Notes under the pieces: model-generated
The model's input: the letters and a program-made list of their open reading frames with translations, nothing else
Database searches by the model: none
What the model was told of the DNA's origin: nothing
Program-made: the position numbers and the translations under genes
From: an uncultured Lachnospiraceae bacterium
GTDB taxonomy: Bacteria; Bacillota; Clostridia; Lachnospirales; Lachnospiraceae
Length of the DNA: 64,000 bases
NCBI GenBank assembly: GCA_902761665.1
Contig: CACWLA010000009.1
Span: forward strand, 22,273 to 86,272
Reading direction: 5' to 3'
Shown: one piece after another, positions 1 to 7,880 of the stretch
Numbering within the stretch: position 1 is the stretch's first letter
Layout of the letters: the number at the start of each line of letters is the position of its first letter

Positions 1-215
1 TAGGTGAGGCTTCCGCCGGCCCGCAGGCGTTCGCCGTAGTTCTCGAAGAACGCGACGTACTGATGGTAGAGGTCGGTGCGCAGGAAGCAGTTCTCGCCGA
101 AAGGCCAGATCTCCTTGCCGGCGAAGATGCCCAGCATGATCAGGATCGGCAGCACGAAGGCCAGGATCAGCGGGAGTTTCTCCTCAAAGCTGCGTTTCTG
201 TTTAAGCTTTGTCAT
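1..215 (-). CDS. YfhO-family membrane protein, N-terminal part (cut by window edge)
   Basis: The minus strand from the ATG at 213-215 encodes about 71 residues and runs off the window. The start is a short basic stretch (MTKLKQKRSFEEK), then one hydrophobic segment rich in L, I and F, then the motif RTDLYHQYVAFF. A hydrophobic N-terminus followed by an (S/R)DLYHQY motif is typical of YfhO, a large polytopic membrane protein family linked to glycosylation of lipoteichoic acid and similar polymers. The start overlaps the last 14 bases of the upstream glycosyltransferase, so the two are probably translationally coupled. That pairing fits, because GtrB-like enzymes supply lipid-linked sugars to YfhO-type transferases. 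The family is inferred from the N-terminus only. Confidence 0.75.
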   Translation of the reverse strand, partial: MTKLKQKRSFEEKLPLILAFVLPILIMLGIFAGKEIWPFGENCFLRTDLYHQYVAFFENYGERLRAGGSLT

Positions 216-1179
216 CTGCATTCTCCTTTTTGTCCGAACGGGAACGGCCTTCGGTCAGGTCGGTCTCCTGAATGATGTAAACGGGGCGGTCCTTGGCCTC
301 CAGATAGATGTGCGAAACGTATTCTCCGACGATCCCGATGGAAAACTCGATGATGCCGCCCAGAAACAGCAGGAGGCATACGATCGAAGCGTAGCCCGGG
401 ACGTCCACGCCGCGGATCAGGGTCTTGATGAAAACGACGAAGATGTAGACCAGGGAGATCAGGAAGAGCAGGAGGCCCATGTCGCGGATCATCCGCAGGG
501 GCTTCACGGTGAAGGCCGTGATCCCGTCGATGGCATATCTGACGAGGCCCTTGAAGCTCCATTTGCTGGTCCCGACCGCGCGCTCGACGTTCTCATACGG
601 GATCCAGGCGGTATCGAAGCCGACCCAGGCGAAAATGCCCTTTGAGAAGCGTTCCACTTCGGACATCGAGCAGATGGCATCGACCATCTTCCGGCTCATC
701 ATGCGGAAGTCGACGGCGTTCTGCGGGAGCTTCACTTCGGTCATGGCGTTGCTGAACTTGTAGAAGAGACCGGACAGAAAACTGCGGATGCCCTTCTCGC
801 CGGTGCGCGAGCTCCGGCAGGCGGCCGCGCAGTCATGGCCTTCTTCAATGGCCTTCACGAACTGCGGGATCAGGGCAGGCGGATGCTGCAGGTCGGCATC
901 CATGATGATGACGTAGTCCCCGGTACTGTGGGTCAGTCCGGCGTACATGCCGGCTTCCTTGCCGAAATTGCGGGAAAAAGAGATGTAATGCACGCGCGGA
1001 TGTTCTGCCGAGAGCCTCCGCATCACGTCCAGTGATCCGTCGCAGCTGCCGTCGTTGATGAAGATATAAGAGAATTCATAGCCTACTATGCGGCTGACGG
1101 CCTTCTCCGTTTCTTCATAGAAAAGGTTCAGGCCTTCCGCTTCGTTGTAGCAGGGAACGATAATGTCGACAGTTTTCAT
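202..1179 (-). CDS. GtrB/DPM1-like family 2 glycosyltransferase with C-terminal membrane anchor
   Basis: This 325-residue protein begins MKTVDIIVPCYNEAEG, the usual GT-A fold opening, and has a metal-binding DAD in IIMDADLQHPP near residue 95. Two hydrophobic segments near residues 225-290 match the C-terminal membrane hairpins of GtrB/ArnC-like polyprenyl-phosphate glycosyltransferases, which load a sugar onto the lipid carrier at the inner face of the membrane. I chose the ATG at 1177-1179 because the family motif starts there; an in-frame ATG at 1209 would add ten unconserved residues and has no ribosome site. The next gene downstream, YfhO-like, overlaps its end and is the likely user of the lipid-linked sugar. 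Confidence 0.88.
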   Translation of the reverse strand: MKTVDIIVPCYNEAEGLNLFYEETEKAVSRIVGYEFSYIFINDGSCDGSLDVMRRLSAEHPRVHYISFSRNFGKEAGMYAGLTHSTGDYVIIMDADLQHPPALIPQFVKAIEEGHDCAAACRSSRTGEKGIRSFLSGLFYKFSNAMTEVKLPQNAVDFRMMSRKMVDAICSMSEVERFSKGIFAWVGFDTAWIPYENVERAVGTSKWSFKGLVRYAIDGITAFTVKPLRMIRDMGLLLFLISLVYIFVVFIKTLIRGVDVPGYASIVCLLLFLGGIIEFSIGIVGEYVSHIYLEAKDRPVYIIQETDLTEGRSRSDKKENADDKA

Positions 1180-1269
1180 AAGGTACCTGATCTCATTCGT
1201 TTCATACAATACAGTTCAGGATGCGCATGCGTCTCAGAACTGCGGGGAATAATAGGAAAAATCCAAAAT

Positions 1270-1298
1270 ATTATAGCCGATTTCCCCGGAAAAGGCAA
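1270..1298 (-). promoter_or_regulatory. Sigma-A promoter of the glycosyltransferase-YfhO operon
   Basis: Read on the minus strand, TTGCCT (1293-1298) and a perfect TATAAT (1270-1275) are separated by 17 bases. The predicted start of transcription is near 1263, about 85 bases before the glycosyltransferase start codon. Confidence 0.7.
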
Positions 1299-1306
1299 AC
1301 TGTTTA

Positions 1307-1597
1307 TCAGTCCTTATCGGATCCGCCGGCTTCTCCGGCATCCGGTTCCGTGCCGGCACCGGTCCCTTCCTTTTCACCTTCGCCGCCGTCTTCGTTTTTG
1401 ACGAAAGGCGGGAAGACTTTCAGCAGCATCATGAAGGCGTAGAGCACGATGGGAACGGCAACGGTGGCGCCGAGGGCAGCCTTGAACAGCGTCGTCGCCT
1501 GATGTTTTCCGGTAAGGGCAAGGATCAGGCAGGCAAGGTACATGGAAAGCAGCAGGACGATGCCGATGATGGCCAGGATCTGACGGGTCTTTTTCAT
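1307..1597 (-). CDS. Small two-helix membrane protein, function unknown
   Basis: I do not recognise this 96-residue protein. It starts MKKTRQILAIIG, has two hydrophobic segments (about residues 6-28 and 38-62), and ends in a hydrophilic tail rich in E, G, A and D. The ATG at 1595-1597 is preceded by AAGGAG at good spacing, so I prefer it to an upstream in-frame ATG at 1672 that would add 25 residues. It is transcribed away from gmk and toward the glycosyltransferase operon, which has its own promoter. A membrane location is all that the sequence supports. Confidence 0.7.
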   Translation of the reverse strand: MKKTRQILAIIGIVLLLSMYLACLILALTGKHQATTLFKAALGATVAVPIVLYAFMMLLKVFPPFVKNEDGGEGEKEGTGAGTEPDAGEAGGSDKD

Positions 1598-1627
1598 GAT
1601 TTCTCCTTCGGACTTTATCCGTATCAA

Positions 1628-1656
1628 TTGACGAAAAGCCACGCCTGCATTATAAT
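1628..1656 (+). promoter_or_regulatory. Sigma-A promoter of the gmk operon
   Basis: TTGACG (1628-1633) and TATAAT (1651-1656) are separated by 17 bases. Transcription would start near 1663, which argues against the in-frame ATG at 1671 and for the gmk start at 1704. Confidence 0.8.
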
Positions 1657-1703
1657 AAATCCCAATAATCATGTCAATGAAGAAGGCAGGAGAGCATAGG
1701 GCA

Positions 1704-2774
1704 ATGTCGCAGAACGATAAGGCAAAAGGAAGGCTCCTCGTCGTATCCGGCTACTCGGGTGTCGGCAAGGGCACAGTGATCAAGGCGCTGATGAAGCAGC
1801 ATCCGGAATATGTGTTTTCGGTGTCCGCAACGACGCGGGCAGCCCGCCCCGGCGAGGTGGACGGCAGGGAATATTTTTTCGTAACGCAGGAGACCTTTGC
1901 GGAATGGCTGGCTGACGGACGTTTCCTCGAACACACCACCTATCTGGACCGCAGTTACGGTACGCCGCGGGACTATGTGGAGAGCCGGCAGGATGAAGGC
2001 TGCCACGTGATCCTTGACATTGAAGTGGAAGGGGCGCTGAACGTCAAGAAAGCCTGCCCGGAGGCGATCCTCATCTATATCATCCCGCCGGGAGCGGGAG
2101 AACTCATCGAACGGCTGACCGGCCGCGGAACGGAGACGGAGGAGCAGGTCATCGGCCGCCTGAACAAGGCGATCGAAGAGACAGCGGTGATCCCCAGCTA
2201 CGATCACGTTGTCGTGAACCGCGAGGTACAGGAGACTGCCGACGAGATCGACGCCCTGGTGACCGGATCCGCGCCGCCGCGTCTGACGAAGGAGGAGGGG
2301 CTCGCCCTCGCCCGATCCATCCGCGCCGATCTCGCTGCCTACTTGAAAAAAGTCGAAGAACATGATACAATATCCGGAAGTGTTTTTACTGATAAGGAGA
2401 CGACAATGATCCATCCTTCCTATTCTGAACTGATGACCAAGATCAATGCGAACGGCACTGCCGAAGACCCGGTGGTGAAGAGCCGCTATTCCATCGTGAT
2501 GGGGACCGCGAAGCGCGCCCGTCAGATGGTGGATAACGGATATATGGAGCAGGAAGACCATTCCCGCAAGCCGCTTTCGATCGCCGTGGAAGAACTCGAC
2601 GAAGGCCGCATCCGCATCCTGAGCGATGCGGAATATGCCCGCATGAAGGCGGAAAAGGAAGCGGAGAGGGCTGCACGCTTTGCAGACCCTGCTGAAGGCG
2701 AAGAAGCCGAAGAGGCTGCTGAAGCAGCAGAACCCGAAGGCGGCGAAGAAAAAGAACCTGAACAGGAAAACTGA
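1704..2774 (+). CDS. gmk: Guanylate kinase fused in frame to RNA polymerase omega subunit
   Basis: The first 205 or so residues are guanylate kinase, which converts GMP and ATP to GDP and ADP. The P-loop GYSGVGKG is at residues 16-23, followed by the GMP-binding region (TTRAARPGEVDGREYFF) and the ILDIEVEGALNVKK segment. There is no stop codon after the kinase. The frame continues into a recognisable omega subunit (MIHPSYSELMTKI ... RYSIVMGTAKRARQ) and an E/A-rich tail, 356 residues in all. Normal Gmk has about 200 residues. A promoter and a ribosome site for the omega part lie inside the gmk 3' end, so free omega is probably made too. The start at 1704 is preceded by AGGAG. rimO follows at once. 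Confidence 0.9.
   Translation: MSQNDKAKGRLLVVSGYSGVGKGTVIKALMKQHPEYVFSVSATTRAARPGEVDGREYFFVTQETFAEWLADGRFLEHTTYLDRSYGTPRDYVESRQDEGCHVILDIEVEGALNVKKACPEAILIYIIPPGAGELIERLTGRGTETEEQVIGRLNKAIEETAVIPSYDHVVVNREVQETADEIDALVTGSAPPRLTKEEGLALARSIRADLAAYLKKVEEHDTISGSVFTDKETTMIHPSYSELMTKINANGTAEDPVVKSRYSIVMGTAKRARQMVDNGYMEQEDHSRKPLSIAVEELDEGRIRILSDAEYARMKAEKEAERAARFADPAEGEEAEEAAEAAEPEGGEEKEPEQEN
2343..2371 (+). promoter_or_regulatory. Internal promoter for rpoZ, inside the gmk reading frame
   Basis: TTGAAA (2343-2348) and TACAAT (2366-2371) are 17 bases apart, close to the sigma-A consensus, inside the last codons of the guanylate kinase part. An AAGGAG at 2394-2399 and an ATG at 2406 follow at usual distances, which gives a complete expression signal for a separate omega protein. 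Confidence 0.7.
2406..2774 (+). CDS. rpoZ: RNA polymerase omega subunit, internal start within the gmk fusion
   Basis: Translation from the internal ATG at 2406, behind AAGGAG at 2394-2399, would yield 122 residues. The conserved omega core is present: MIHPSYSELM at the start, RYSIVMGTAKRARQMVD in the helix that holds the beta' C-terminus, and KPLSIAVEELDEGRI. The last 35 or so residues are an acidic alanine/glutamate tail. Omega helps assemble and stabilise RNA polymerase. The same frame is also open from gmk, so omega could be made free, fused, or both. The stop (2772-2774) lies one base before the rimO start codon. Confidence 0.8.
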   Translation: MIHPSYSELMTKINANGTAEDPVVKSRYSIVMGTAKRARQMVDNGYMEQEDHSRKPLSIAVEELDEGRIRILSDAEYARMKAEKEAERAARFADPAEGEEAEEAAEAAEPEGGEEKEPEQEN

Positions 2775-2775
2775 C

Positions 2776-4134
2776 ATGCTTCAGATCTTCTTTGAATCGC
2801 TGGGCTGTGACAAGAATCTGGTGGACTCCGAGAAAATGATCGGACTTCTTTCGCGTGCCGGCTATTCTTTTACCGACAGCGAGCGGGATGCCGACGTGAT
2901 CGTGGTCAATACCTGCGCGTTCATCGGCGACGCCAAGGAAGAAAGCATTCAGGAGATCCTGCGTCTTGCGGAATACAAGAAGGCAGGCCGCTGCCGCAGC
3001 CTGATCGCTGCGGGCTGCCTTGCCGAACGGTATAAGGACGAGATCCTGAAAGAACTGCCCGAACTGGACGGCGTCATCGGAACGGCCTCCTGGGACAGCA
3101 TCGTGAAGCTGGTCGAAGAAACAGCCGAACGCAGCCGGGAGCGGGCAGAAAGCCTTTCCCTGTTCCGCGACATCAGCCGTCTGCCGGATGCAAAAGGCGC
3201 TCGCGTCGTGACGACCGGCGGCCACTATGCCTATCTCAAGATCGCCGAAGGCTGCAATAAGTTCTGCACCTACTGCGCCATCCCCTTCTGCCGCGGCCCT
3301 TACCGGAGCGTCCCCATGGAAGCGCTGGTCCGGGAAGCCGGAGATCTGGCCGAAAAGGGCGTACGGGAACTGATCCTGGTCGCCCAGGAAACGACGCTTT
3401 ACGGGACCGATCTGTACGGCAGAAAATGCCTGCCGGAACTGATCCGGAAACTCGCGGCCATCCCGGACATCCGCTGGATCCGCCTGCTGTACGGCTATCC
3501 CGAGGAACTGACCGATGAAATGATCGCGCTCTTTGCCGAAGAGCCGAAACTCTGCCGCTATCTGGACCTGCCGGTCCAGCATGCCTCAGACCGCATCCTG
3601 AAGGCGATGGGACGGAAAACGACCCGTGGCGAAGTGACGGAACTGATCCGCCGCCTCCGCGAACAGGTCCCGGACATCACGCTCCGCACGACGCTGATGA
3701 GCGGCTTCCCCGGCGAGACGGAAGAAGACCATGCGGAGAACCTGTCCTTCGTGAAGGAGATGCGCTTCGACCGGCTCGGCGTCTTTGCCTATTCGAAAGA
3801 AGAGGGGACGGCCGCGGCGAAGTTTAAGAATCAGGTGCCGAAACGCCTGCGCGTAAAGCGCCGGAACGAGATCATGCGCCTCCAGCAGGGGATCGCCTTC
3901 GAAAAAGCCCGCGAGATGCCCGGACGGAGCCTCACGGTCATGGTCGAGGGACAGGTCTCTGACGAAGAGAACGTCTATGTCGGCCGTACCTGCATGGACG
4001 CCCCGGACGTGGACGGCTACCTGTTCTTCCGTTCGGCGGAGGAACGTCTGAGCGGCGATTTCGTACAGGTAAAGGTCACCGGCGCGAAGGGTTACGATCT
4101 GATCGGGGAGGTGGAAGATGAATCTGCCGAATAA
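2776..4134 (+). CDS. rimO: Ribosomal protein S12 methylthiotransferase RimO
   Basis: This 452-residue radical-SAM enzyme adds a methylthio group to the conserved aspartate of ribosomal protein S12. The N-terminal UPF0004 domain opens FFESLGCDKNLVDSE. The radical-SAM cluster cysteines are C160, C164 and C167 in EGCNKFCTYCAIP. A TRAM domain forms the C-terminus (about residues 375-450). LGCDKN and YAYLKIAEGCN separate RimO from the tRNA enzyme MiaB. I chose the ATG at 2776 because the family motif starts there; the frame is open further upstream only because it overlaps rpoZ. The 3' end overlaps pgsA by 17 bases. Confidence 0.95.
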   Translation: MLQIFFESLGCDKNLVDSEKMIGLLSRAGYSFTDSERDADVIVVNTCAFIGDAKEESIQEILRLAEYKKAGRCRSLIAAGCLAERYKDEILKELPELDGVIGTASWDSIVKLVEETAERSRERAESLSLFRDISRLPDAKGARVVTTGGHYAYLKIAEGCNKFCTYCAIPFCRGPYRSVPMEALVREAGDLAEKGVRELILVAQETTLYGTDLYGRKCLPELIRKLAAIPDIRWIRLLYGYPEELTDEMIALFAEEPKLCRYLDLPVQHASDRILKAMGRKTTRGEVTELIRRLREQVPDITLRTTLMSGFPGETEEDHAENLSFVKEMRFDRLGVFAYSKEEGTAAAKFKNQVPKRLRVKRRNEIMRLQQGIAFEKAREMPGRSLTVMVEGQVSDEENVYVGRTCMDAPDVDGYLFFRSAEERLSGDFVQVKVTGAKGYDLIGEVEDESAE

Positions 4135-4651
4135 ACTGACGGTCATGCGGATCCTGATGGTCCCGGCCGTTGTTGTGCTGCTTCTGGCATTTGACGGCCT
4201 TTGGGCCGACATTGCCGCGGCCGCCTGCTATCTCATTGCTGCGGTCACGGATTTCTTTGACGGGAAGATCGCAAGGAAATACAATTTGGTGACGAATTTC
4301 GGCAAGTTCATGGACCCGCTGGCCGACAAACTCCTTGTCTGCAGTACGCTCGTCGCAGCGGCGGCGCTCGGACGCACGCCGGCCTGGGCAGTCATCATCG
4401 TCATTGCCCGTGAATTTGCCATCAGCGGCTTCCGCCTGATCGCGGTCGAACGCGGCGTCGTGATCGCTGCAGACTGGAGCGGCAAGATCAAGACCACCCT
4501 CCAGAATATCTGGTGCATGGGCCTTCTGATCCCGGTCACGGCAGCCTGGTGGAAAACGCTGACAATGATCGTGATGGTCCTCGCGGTGATCCTCACCGTT
4601 TATTCCTTCCTGGAGTATCTGTATAAGAATCAGCAAGTGCTTAAGGGCTGA
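4118..4651 (+). CDS. pgsA: CDP-diacylglycerol-glycerol-3-phosphate 3-phosphatidyltransferase
   Basis: This 177-residue membrane enzyme makes phosphatidylglycerol phosphate, the committed step to phosphatidylglycerol and cardiolipin. The CDP-alcohol phosphotransferase signature is complete, with D45, D48, G49, A52, R53, G62, D66 and D70 in the stretch from TDFFDGKIAR to GKFMDPLADK. Several hydrophobic helices make up the rest. The start codon follows GGGAGGTGGAAG and lies inside the rimO 3' end, which suggests coupled translation. The length is normal for the family. Confidence 0.95.
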   Translation: MNLPNKLTVMRILMVPAVVVLLLAFDGLWADIAAAACYLIAAVTDFFDGKIARKYNLVTNFGKFMDPLADKLLVCSTLVAAAALGRTPAWAVIIVIAREFAISGFRLIAVERGVVIAADWSGKIKTTLQNIWCMGLLIPVTAAWWKTLTMIVMVLAVILTVYSFLEYLYKNQQVLKG

Positions 4652-4686
4652 GGCAGAAGTCCCCGGCCGAAATAAGGAGATGCCGC

Positions 4687-5046
4687 ATGAAGTGGCTCAG
4701 GTCCCTGTACGTGGGGGAAAAGATAGCGCAGGATAAGGCAGCCGTGATCCGGCTGATCGAGCATCCGGAATGGAAAAGCCGGTTTGCTTTCTGCTGTCTG
4801 ATCTCACCCGCACCGCAGGAACGGGAGAACCTCGAGGTGCTGCCTCTCATCATGCTGAACGAAAAGCATTTTAACCGTGACGACCGTGTCATTCTCGGCA
4901 TCGCCGCCGGGATGGAGGAGGCAAACGGCCTGCTCCTTAAGATGACGCAGGACTGCCTGGATGCGGGCGGGGGCGTGAAGGTGAAAGAGTATTTCCTTAG
5001 CCTTCCGGAAGACGCCTGGACCGACAGAGGGGAGGTGGTATCATAG
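4687..5046 (+). CDS. Hypothetical protein next to ytfI-ytfJ
   Basis: I do not recognise this 119-residue soluble protein. It has no signal peptide or membrane segment. A stretch of hydrophobic strands is visible (FAFCCLISPA, LEVLPLIMLN, VILGIAAGM), which suggests a small alpha/beta fold. The start follows AAGGAG. Its stop (TAG, 5044-5046) overlaps the probable start of the next gene, so the two are likely co-translated. Position beside two sporulation-linked genes hints at a related role, but nothing in the sequence proves one. Confidence 0.75.
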   Translation: MKWLRSLYVGEKIAQDKAAVIRLIEHPEWKSRFAFCCLISPAPQERENLEVLPLIMLNEKHFNRDDRVILGIAAGMEEANGLLLKMTQDCLDAGGGVKVKEYFLSLPEDAWTDRGEVVS

Positions 5047-6200
5047 CTACGGTACTTGCGATACTGCTGACGATCCTCAAGATCCTCGGCATTACGGTAC
5101 TTGCTGTGCTCGGGCTGGTGATCCTCATCCTGCTCATCGTCCTGCTGGTGCCGCTGCGCCTGAATGTTGCGGCGCGCTATGATGAAGAAGTGAAAGCCCG
5201 GGTCCATGTGACATGGCTGCTCCGGGCGGTCCATGTGAAACTTGAATGGCTGAAGGACCACGGTCTGCTCCGGGCAAGGCTCCTGGGACTGAAGACCCTC
5301 ATGAAGAAGCACATCGGCGACTGGGGACCGGAGCCGCAGAAAGCGGAGGAACCGCCGGGAGGGACGGAAGAAGCTGCCGCGGAGAGCGGCACGGCCTCTG
5401 CAGAAGAAGGATCTGCAGCTTCCGGAGCGGATGAGAAACCGGCCGCTGCTGAAGCGCCGGCATCTTCGGAGGAGAAACCCGCGGCGGCGGAAGAAAAGCC
5501 GCAGACCGCGGAGGAAAAACCTTCACCCGCAGAAGAGAAACCCTCACCTGCAGAAGAACCTTCACCAGCAGAAGAAAAACCTACTTCCACCTCGAAGCCC
5601 GAAACGAAAGAAGAGCCTGCGGAACCGGCTGATGAGAAAGCCGGGGAGGCAGCTTCAGCCGCACAGGAAACAGCCTCCGGCACAGAGGAGAAAGAACCTG
5701 CCGGTGAGACCGAAGAAGATCTGCCGCAGCTTGCTGCGATCGAGAAGAAACTCGATGAGATCGCCGGGAAGATCGATGAATTCCAGGGTTACTGGTACGA
5801 CGAGAAGAACCGGAAAACGGTACGCCTCATCGGGAAACAGCTGAAAAAGATCGGCCGCCATCTGAAGCCCACACACTTTCTGGTGGAAGGTGAACTCGGT
5901 TTCGGCGATCCGGCAAAGACCGGTAAGATCATGGGTACGCTCTACAGCTTCTACCCGGTCTTCAGGGATCACATCCGGATCGATGGCAATTACGAAGAGC
6001 AGGTCATGAAGCTGCGTCTGGAACTGAAAGGAAGGCTCAGGCTCGGGATCTTCGTTGAGGTGGCCCTGCGGCTGCTGCTCAATAAGACCCTGCGGCAGTG
6101 GATCAAAAAACTGACGCACAAGGACAAGAACGAAAAAGCCGGCGAAGAGACCGCGGAAGAGACCGCCGAAGCGGCGGATCAGGAACAAAAGGCTGCATGA
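5043..6200 (+). CDS. ytfI: YtfI-like DUF2953 membrane protein, probable ATA start
   Basis: An N-terminal membrane segment (ILKILGITVLAVLGLVILIL) is followed by a DUF2953 core split in two: a strand region (RLNVAARYDEEVKARVHVTWLL) and a C-terminal part (HFLVEGELGFGDPAKTGKIMG ... LRLGIFVEVALRLL). Between them, about residues 100-225 form a low-complexity linker of A, E, P, K and S with short repeats such as AEEKPSP. In Bacillus the relative YtfI sits beside YtfJ, as here. Canonical starts in frame begin only at GTG 5106, which cuts the membrane segment and has no ribosome site. GGAGG at 5031-5035 points to ATA at 5043, overlapping the upstream stop as ATAG. Confidence 0.82.
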   Translation: MATVLAILLTILKILGITVLAVLGLVILILLIVLLVPLRLNVAARYDEEVKARVHVTWLLRAVHVKLEWLKDHGLLRARLLGLKTLMKKHIGDWGPEPQKAEEPPGGTEEAAAESGTASAEEGSAASGADEKPAAAEAPASSEEKPAAAEEKPQTAEEKPSPAEEKPSPAEEPSPAEEKPTSTSKPETKEEPAEPADEKAGEAASAAQETASGTEEKEPAGETEEDLPQLAAIEKKLDEIAGKIDEFQGYWYDEKNRKTVRLIGKQLKKIGRHLKPTHFLVEGELGFGDPAKTGKIMGTLYSFYPVFRDHIRIDGNYEEQVMKLRLELKGRLRLGIFVEVALRLLLNKTLRQWIKKLTHKDKNEKAGEETAEETAEAADQEQKAA

Positions 6201-6225
6201 GCGGCCTGCACATAAGGAGATCATC

Positions 6226-6630
6226 ATGGCAGACAATACGAAATTCGGAAACTCGATGCAGCAGATGTTCGAAGGCATGGACAAGGCCATCGGCACCAAG
6301 AGCGTGATGGGCGAAGCAATGGATCTGGGCGGCGGAAAGTATGTCATCCCGCTTGCCGACGTTACCTTCGGCATGGGCGCGGGCGCCAGCGTCAACGAGA
6401 AATATAACAGCAACGGCGGCGGTGGCGGCGTCAGTGCGAAGATGAGTCCTCACGCTGTGCTCCTCATTGAAAACGGCACAGCCCGCATCATCAACGTCCA
6501 GGAGGAGAACAAGGCAGTGCATTTCCTGGAATCCGTCCCGGACCTGATCAACCGTTTCTCGTCCTTCCTGAAGAAGGAACCGAAGACAGAGAGCGAAAGC
6601 GAAGCAGCTTTCGACAACATGGAAGTGTAA
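6226..6630 (+). CDS. ytfJ: GerW/YtfJ-family sporulation protein
   Basis: This 134-residue protein matches the GerW/YtfJ family, needed in Bacillus spores for germination with certain nutrients. Visible family features are VMGEAMDLGGGKYVIPLADVTFGMGAG, a glycine run at about residues 65-69, and the SAKMSPHAVLLIENG strand pair. The family motif here runs longer than quoted; key residues are G, P and D in the first half. It lies 25 bases after ytfI behind AAGGAG, so both are likely co-transcribed. Its presence is one of the markers of a spore-forming Bacillota host. Confidence 0.9.
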   Translation: MADNTKFGNSMQQMFEGMDKAIGTKSVMGEAMDLGGGKYVIPLADVTFGMGAGASVNEKYNSNGGGGGVSAKMSPHAVLLIENGTARIINVQEENKAVHFLESVPDLINRFSSFLKKEPKTESESEAAFDNMEV

Positions 6631-6688
6631 TTTTCCGAAACAGGAAAAGAAATACGGTGTTTTTGTTGAAAAAATGCGAAAAAAGGGC

Positions 6689-6717
6689 TTGCTTTTTCGG
6701 CGGCTCTTTGCTATAGT
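6689..6717 (+). promoter_or_regulatory. Sigma-A promoter of rpmB
   Basis: TTGCTT (6689-6694) and TATAGT (6712-6717) are separated by 17 bases. Transcription would start near 6724, about 43 bases before rpmB. Confidence 0.65.
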
Positions 6718-6766
6718 CTCAATGTTGCGGCACAGGCCGCAAGGTAAAGACGAAGGAGGTGCGGTT

Positions 6767-6952
6767 ATGGCAAAATGCGCTATTTGCGGAAAAGGCGTTC
6801 ACTTTGGCAACAATGTCAGCCATTCGCATAGACGTTCCAATCACATTTGGAAATCCAACATCAAATCCGTTCGGGTCAAAGTTGGAGAAGGCACACAGAA
6901 GATGTATGTTTGCACTTCCTGCCTGAAGTCCGGCAAAGTGGAAAGAGCATAA
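6767..6952 (+). CDS. rpmB: 50S ribosomal protein L28
   Basis: This 61-residue protein is a complete L28 of the zinc-binding type. CAIC near the N-terminus and CTSC near residue 52 supply the four zinc ligands. The RNA-binding basic part contains SHSHRRSNHIWKSNI. The start at 6767 is fixed by a strong AAGGAGGT at 6753-6760. It stands alone between its own promoter and terminator. In Firmicutes L28 commonly precedes the asp23-yloV-recG genes; here an mscS gene has come between. Confidence 0.97.
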   Translation: MAKCAICGKGVHFGNNVSHSHRRSNHIWKSNIKSVRVKVGEGTQKMYVCTSCLKSGKVERA

Positions 6953-6970
6953 CTGATTCTTGCACACAGA

Positions 6971-7003
6971 CAGCCCAGGAGTGTAGAACTCTTGGGCTGT
7001 TCG
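6971..7003 (+). terminator. Rho-independent terminator after rpmB
   Basis: A 12-base-pair stem with one G-T pair (6971-6982 with 6988-6999) and a five-base loop is followed by TTCGTCT. The T-run is weak, so termination may be partial. Confidence 0.6.
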
Positions 7004-7049
7004 TCTATCACACCGCAAGGTGAAATAATAGAAAGGATAGGGTAACAAC

Positions 7050-7853
7050 ATGAACTGGGAATCCATCAAAACTGCGGTCCTGAACACAGGGATCAAGGTC
7101 GTCATTGCGCTGGTCATCCTGATCGTAGCGTTCAAGATCATCAACGCCATCTTCAAGAAGCTGAAAAAGTCACTGGACAAAGCCGGCAAGCTTGATTCAA
7201 TGCTGATCAAGGCACTGATCAATGCGGGCAGATGGCTGGCCAAGATCCTCGTCGTCATCGCCCTCGTGGGTTACCTGGGCATTGACACCACCGGTTTCTC
7301 CGCGCTGATCGCCTCCCTGGGCGTTGCCCTCGGCTTGGCCGTCAACGGAACGCTGAGCAACTTTGCCGGCGGCGTGCTGCTGCTCATCACCCGTCCTTTC
7401 AAGATCGGTGATTACATTGCGGTCGCGGGCTTCGAAGGAACCGTTGATGACCTGAAGGTCGTCAGCACCAAGCTGATCACCCTGGACAACAAGGTCGTCT
7501 ACGTCCCGAACGGCGTCGTTTCCACGAGCGCGGTAACGAACTACACCGCCCTGGATATCCGCCGTGTCGACCTGAACTTCAACGTGGCTGCCGGCACCGA
7601 TTTTAATGTCGCCCGCGACGCCCTGGTGAAGATGTGCCTGGACAATCCGAAGGTCGTCCGGGATCCTGCTCCCGTCGCTCTGCTGAACGGTCCGAGCAAG
7701 AGAGGCATCGAGATCATCTGCCGTTCCTACTGCAAGCCCGAGGATTACTGGGATGTGTATTTCGGCCTGATCGAGGCGGTCGGCCCCGTCTTTGCCGCGA
7801 AGGGTATCACGACCCCGAACGAACAGCTCGACGTCAACATGAAAAACAACTGA
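7050..7853 (+). CDS. Small-conductance mechanosensitive channel, MscS family
   Basis: This 267-residue membrane protein has three hydrophobic helices (about residues 12-35, 60-80 and 85-115), then the soluble beta and alpha/beta domains of MscS. The third helix contains the glycine/alanine-rich pore stretch ASLGVALGLAVNG followed by NFAGGVLLLITRPFKIGDYI, the family signature. Such channels release solutes when membrane tension rises after osmotic downshock. The length is close to the minimal E. coli MscS (286). The start follows AAAGGATAGGG. The gene sits alone between rpmB and asp23, with no sign of control beyond the signals of its neighbours. Confidence 0.93.
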   Translation: MNWESIKTAVLNTGIKVVIALVILIVAFKIINAIFKKLKKSLDKAGKLDSMLIKALINAGRWLAKILVVIALVGYLGIDTTGFSALIASLGVALGLAVNGTLSNFAGGVLLLITRPFKIGDYIAVAGFEGTVDDLKVVSTKLITLDNKVVYVPNGVVSTSAVTNYTALDIRRVDLNFNVAAGTDFNVARDALVKMCLDNPKVVRDPAPVALLNGPSKRGIEIICRSYCKPEDYWDVYFGLIEAVGPVFAAKGITTPNEQLDVNMKNN

Positions 7854-7880
7854 GATCAGCAGGAAGAAAGCTGATCCCGC

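Noticed and set aside
1674-2777. Minus-strand open frame of 367 codons opposite gmk-rpoZ
   Set aside because: It mirrors the gmk-rpoZ frame and has no recognisable domain; the plus strand has family motifs, promoter and ribosome sites.
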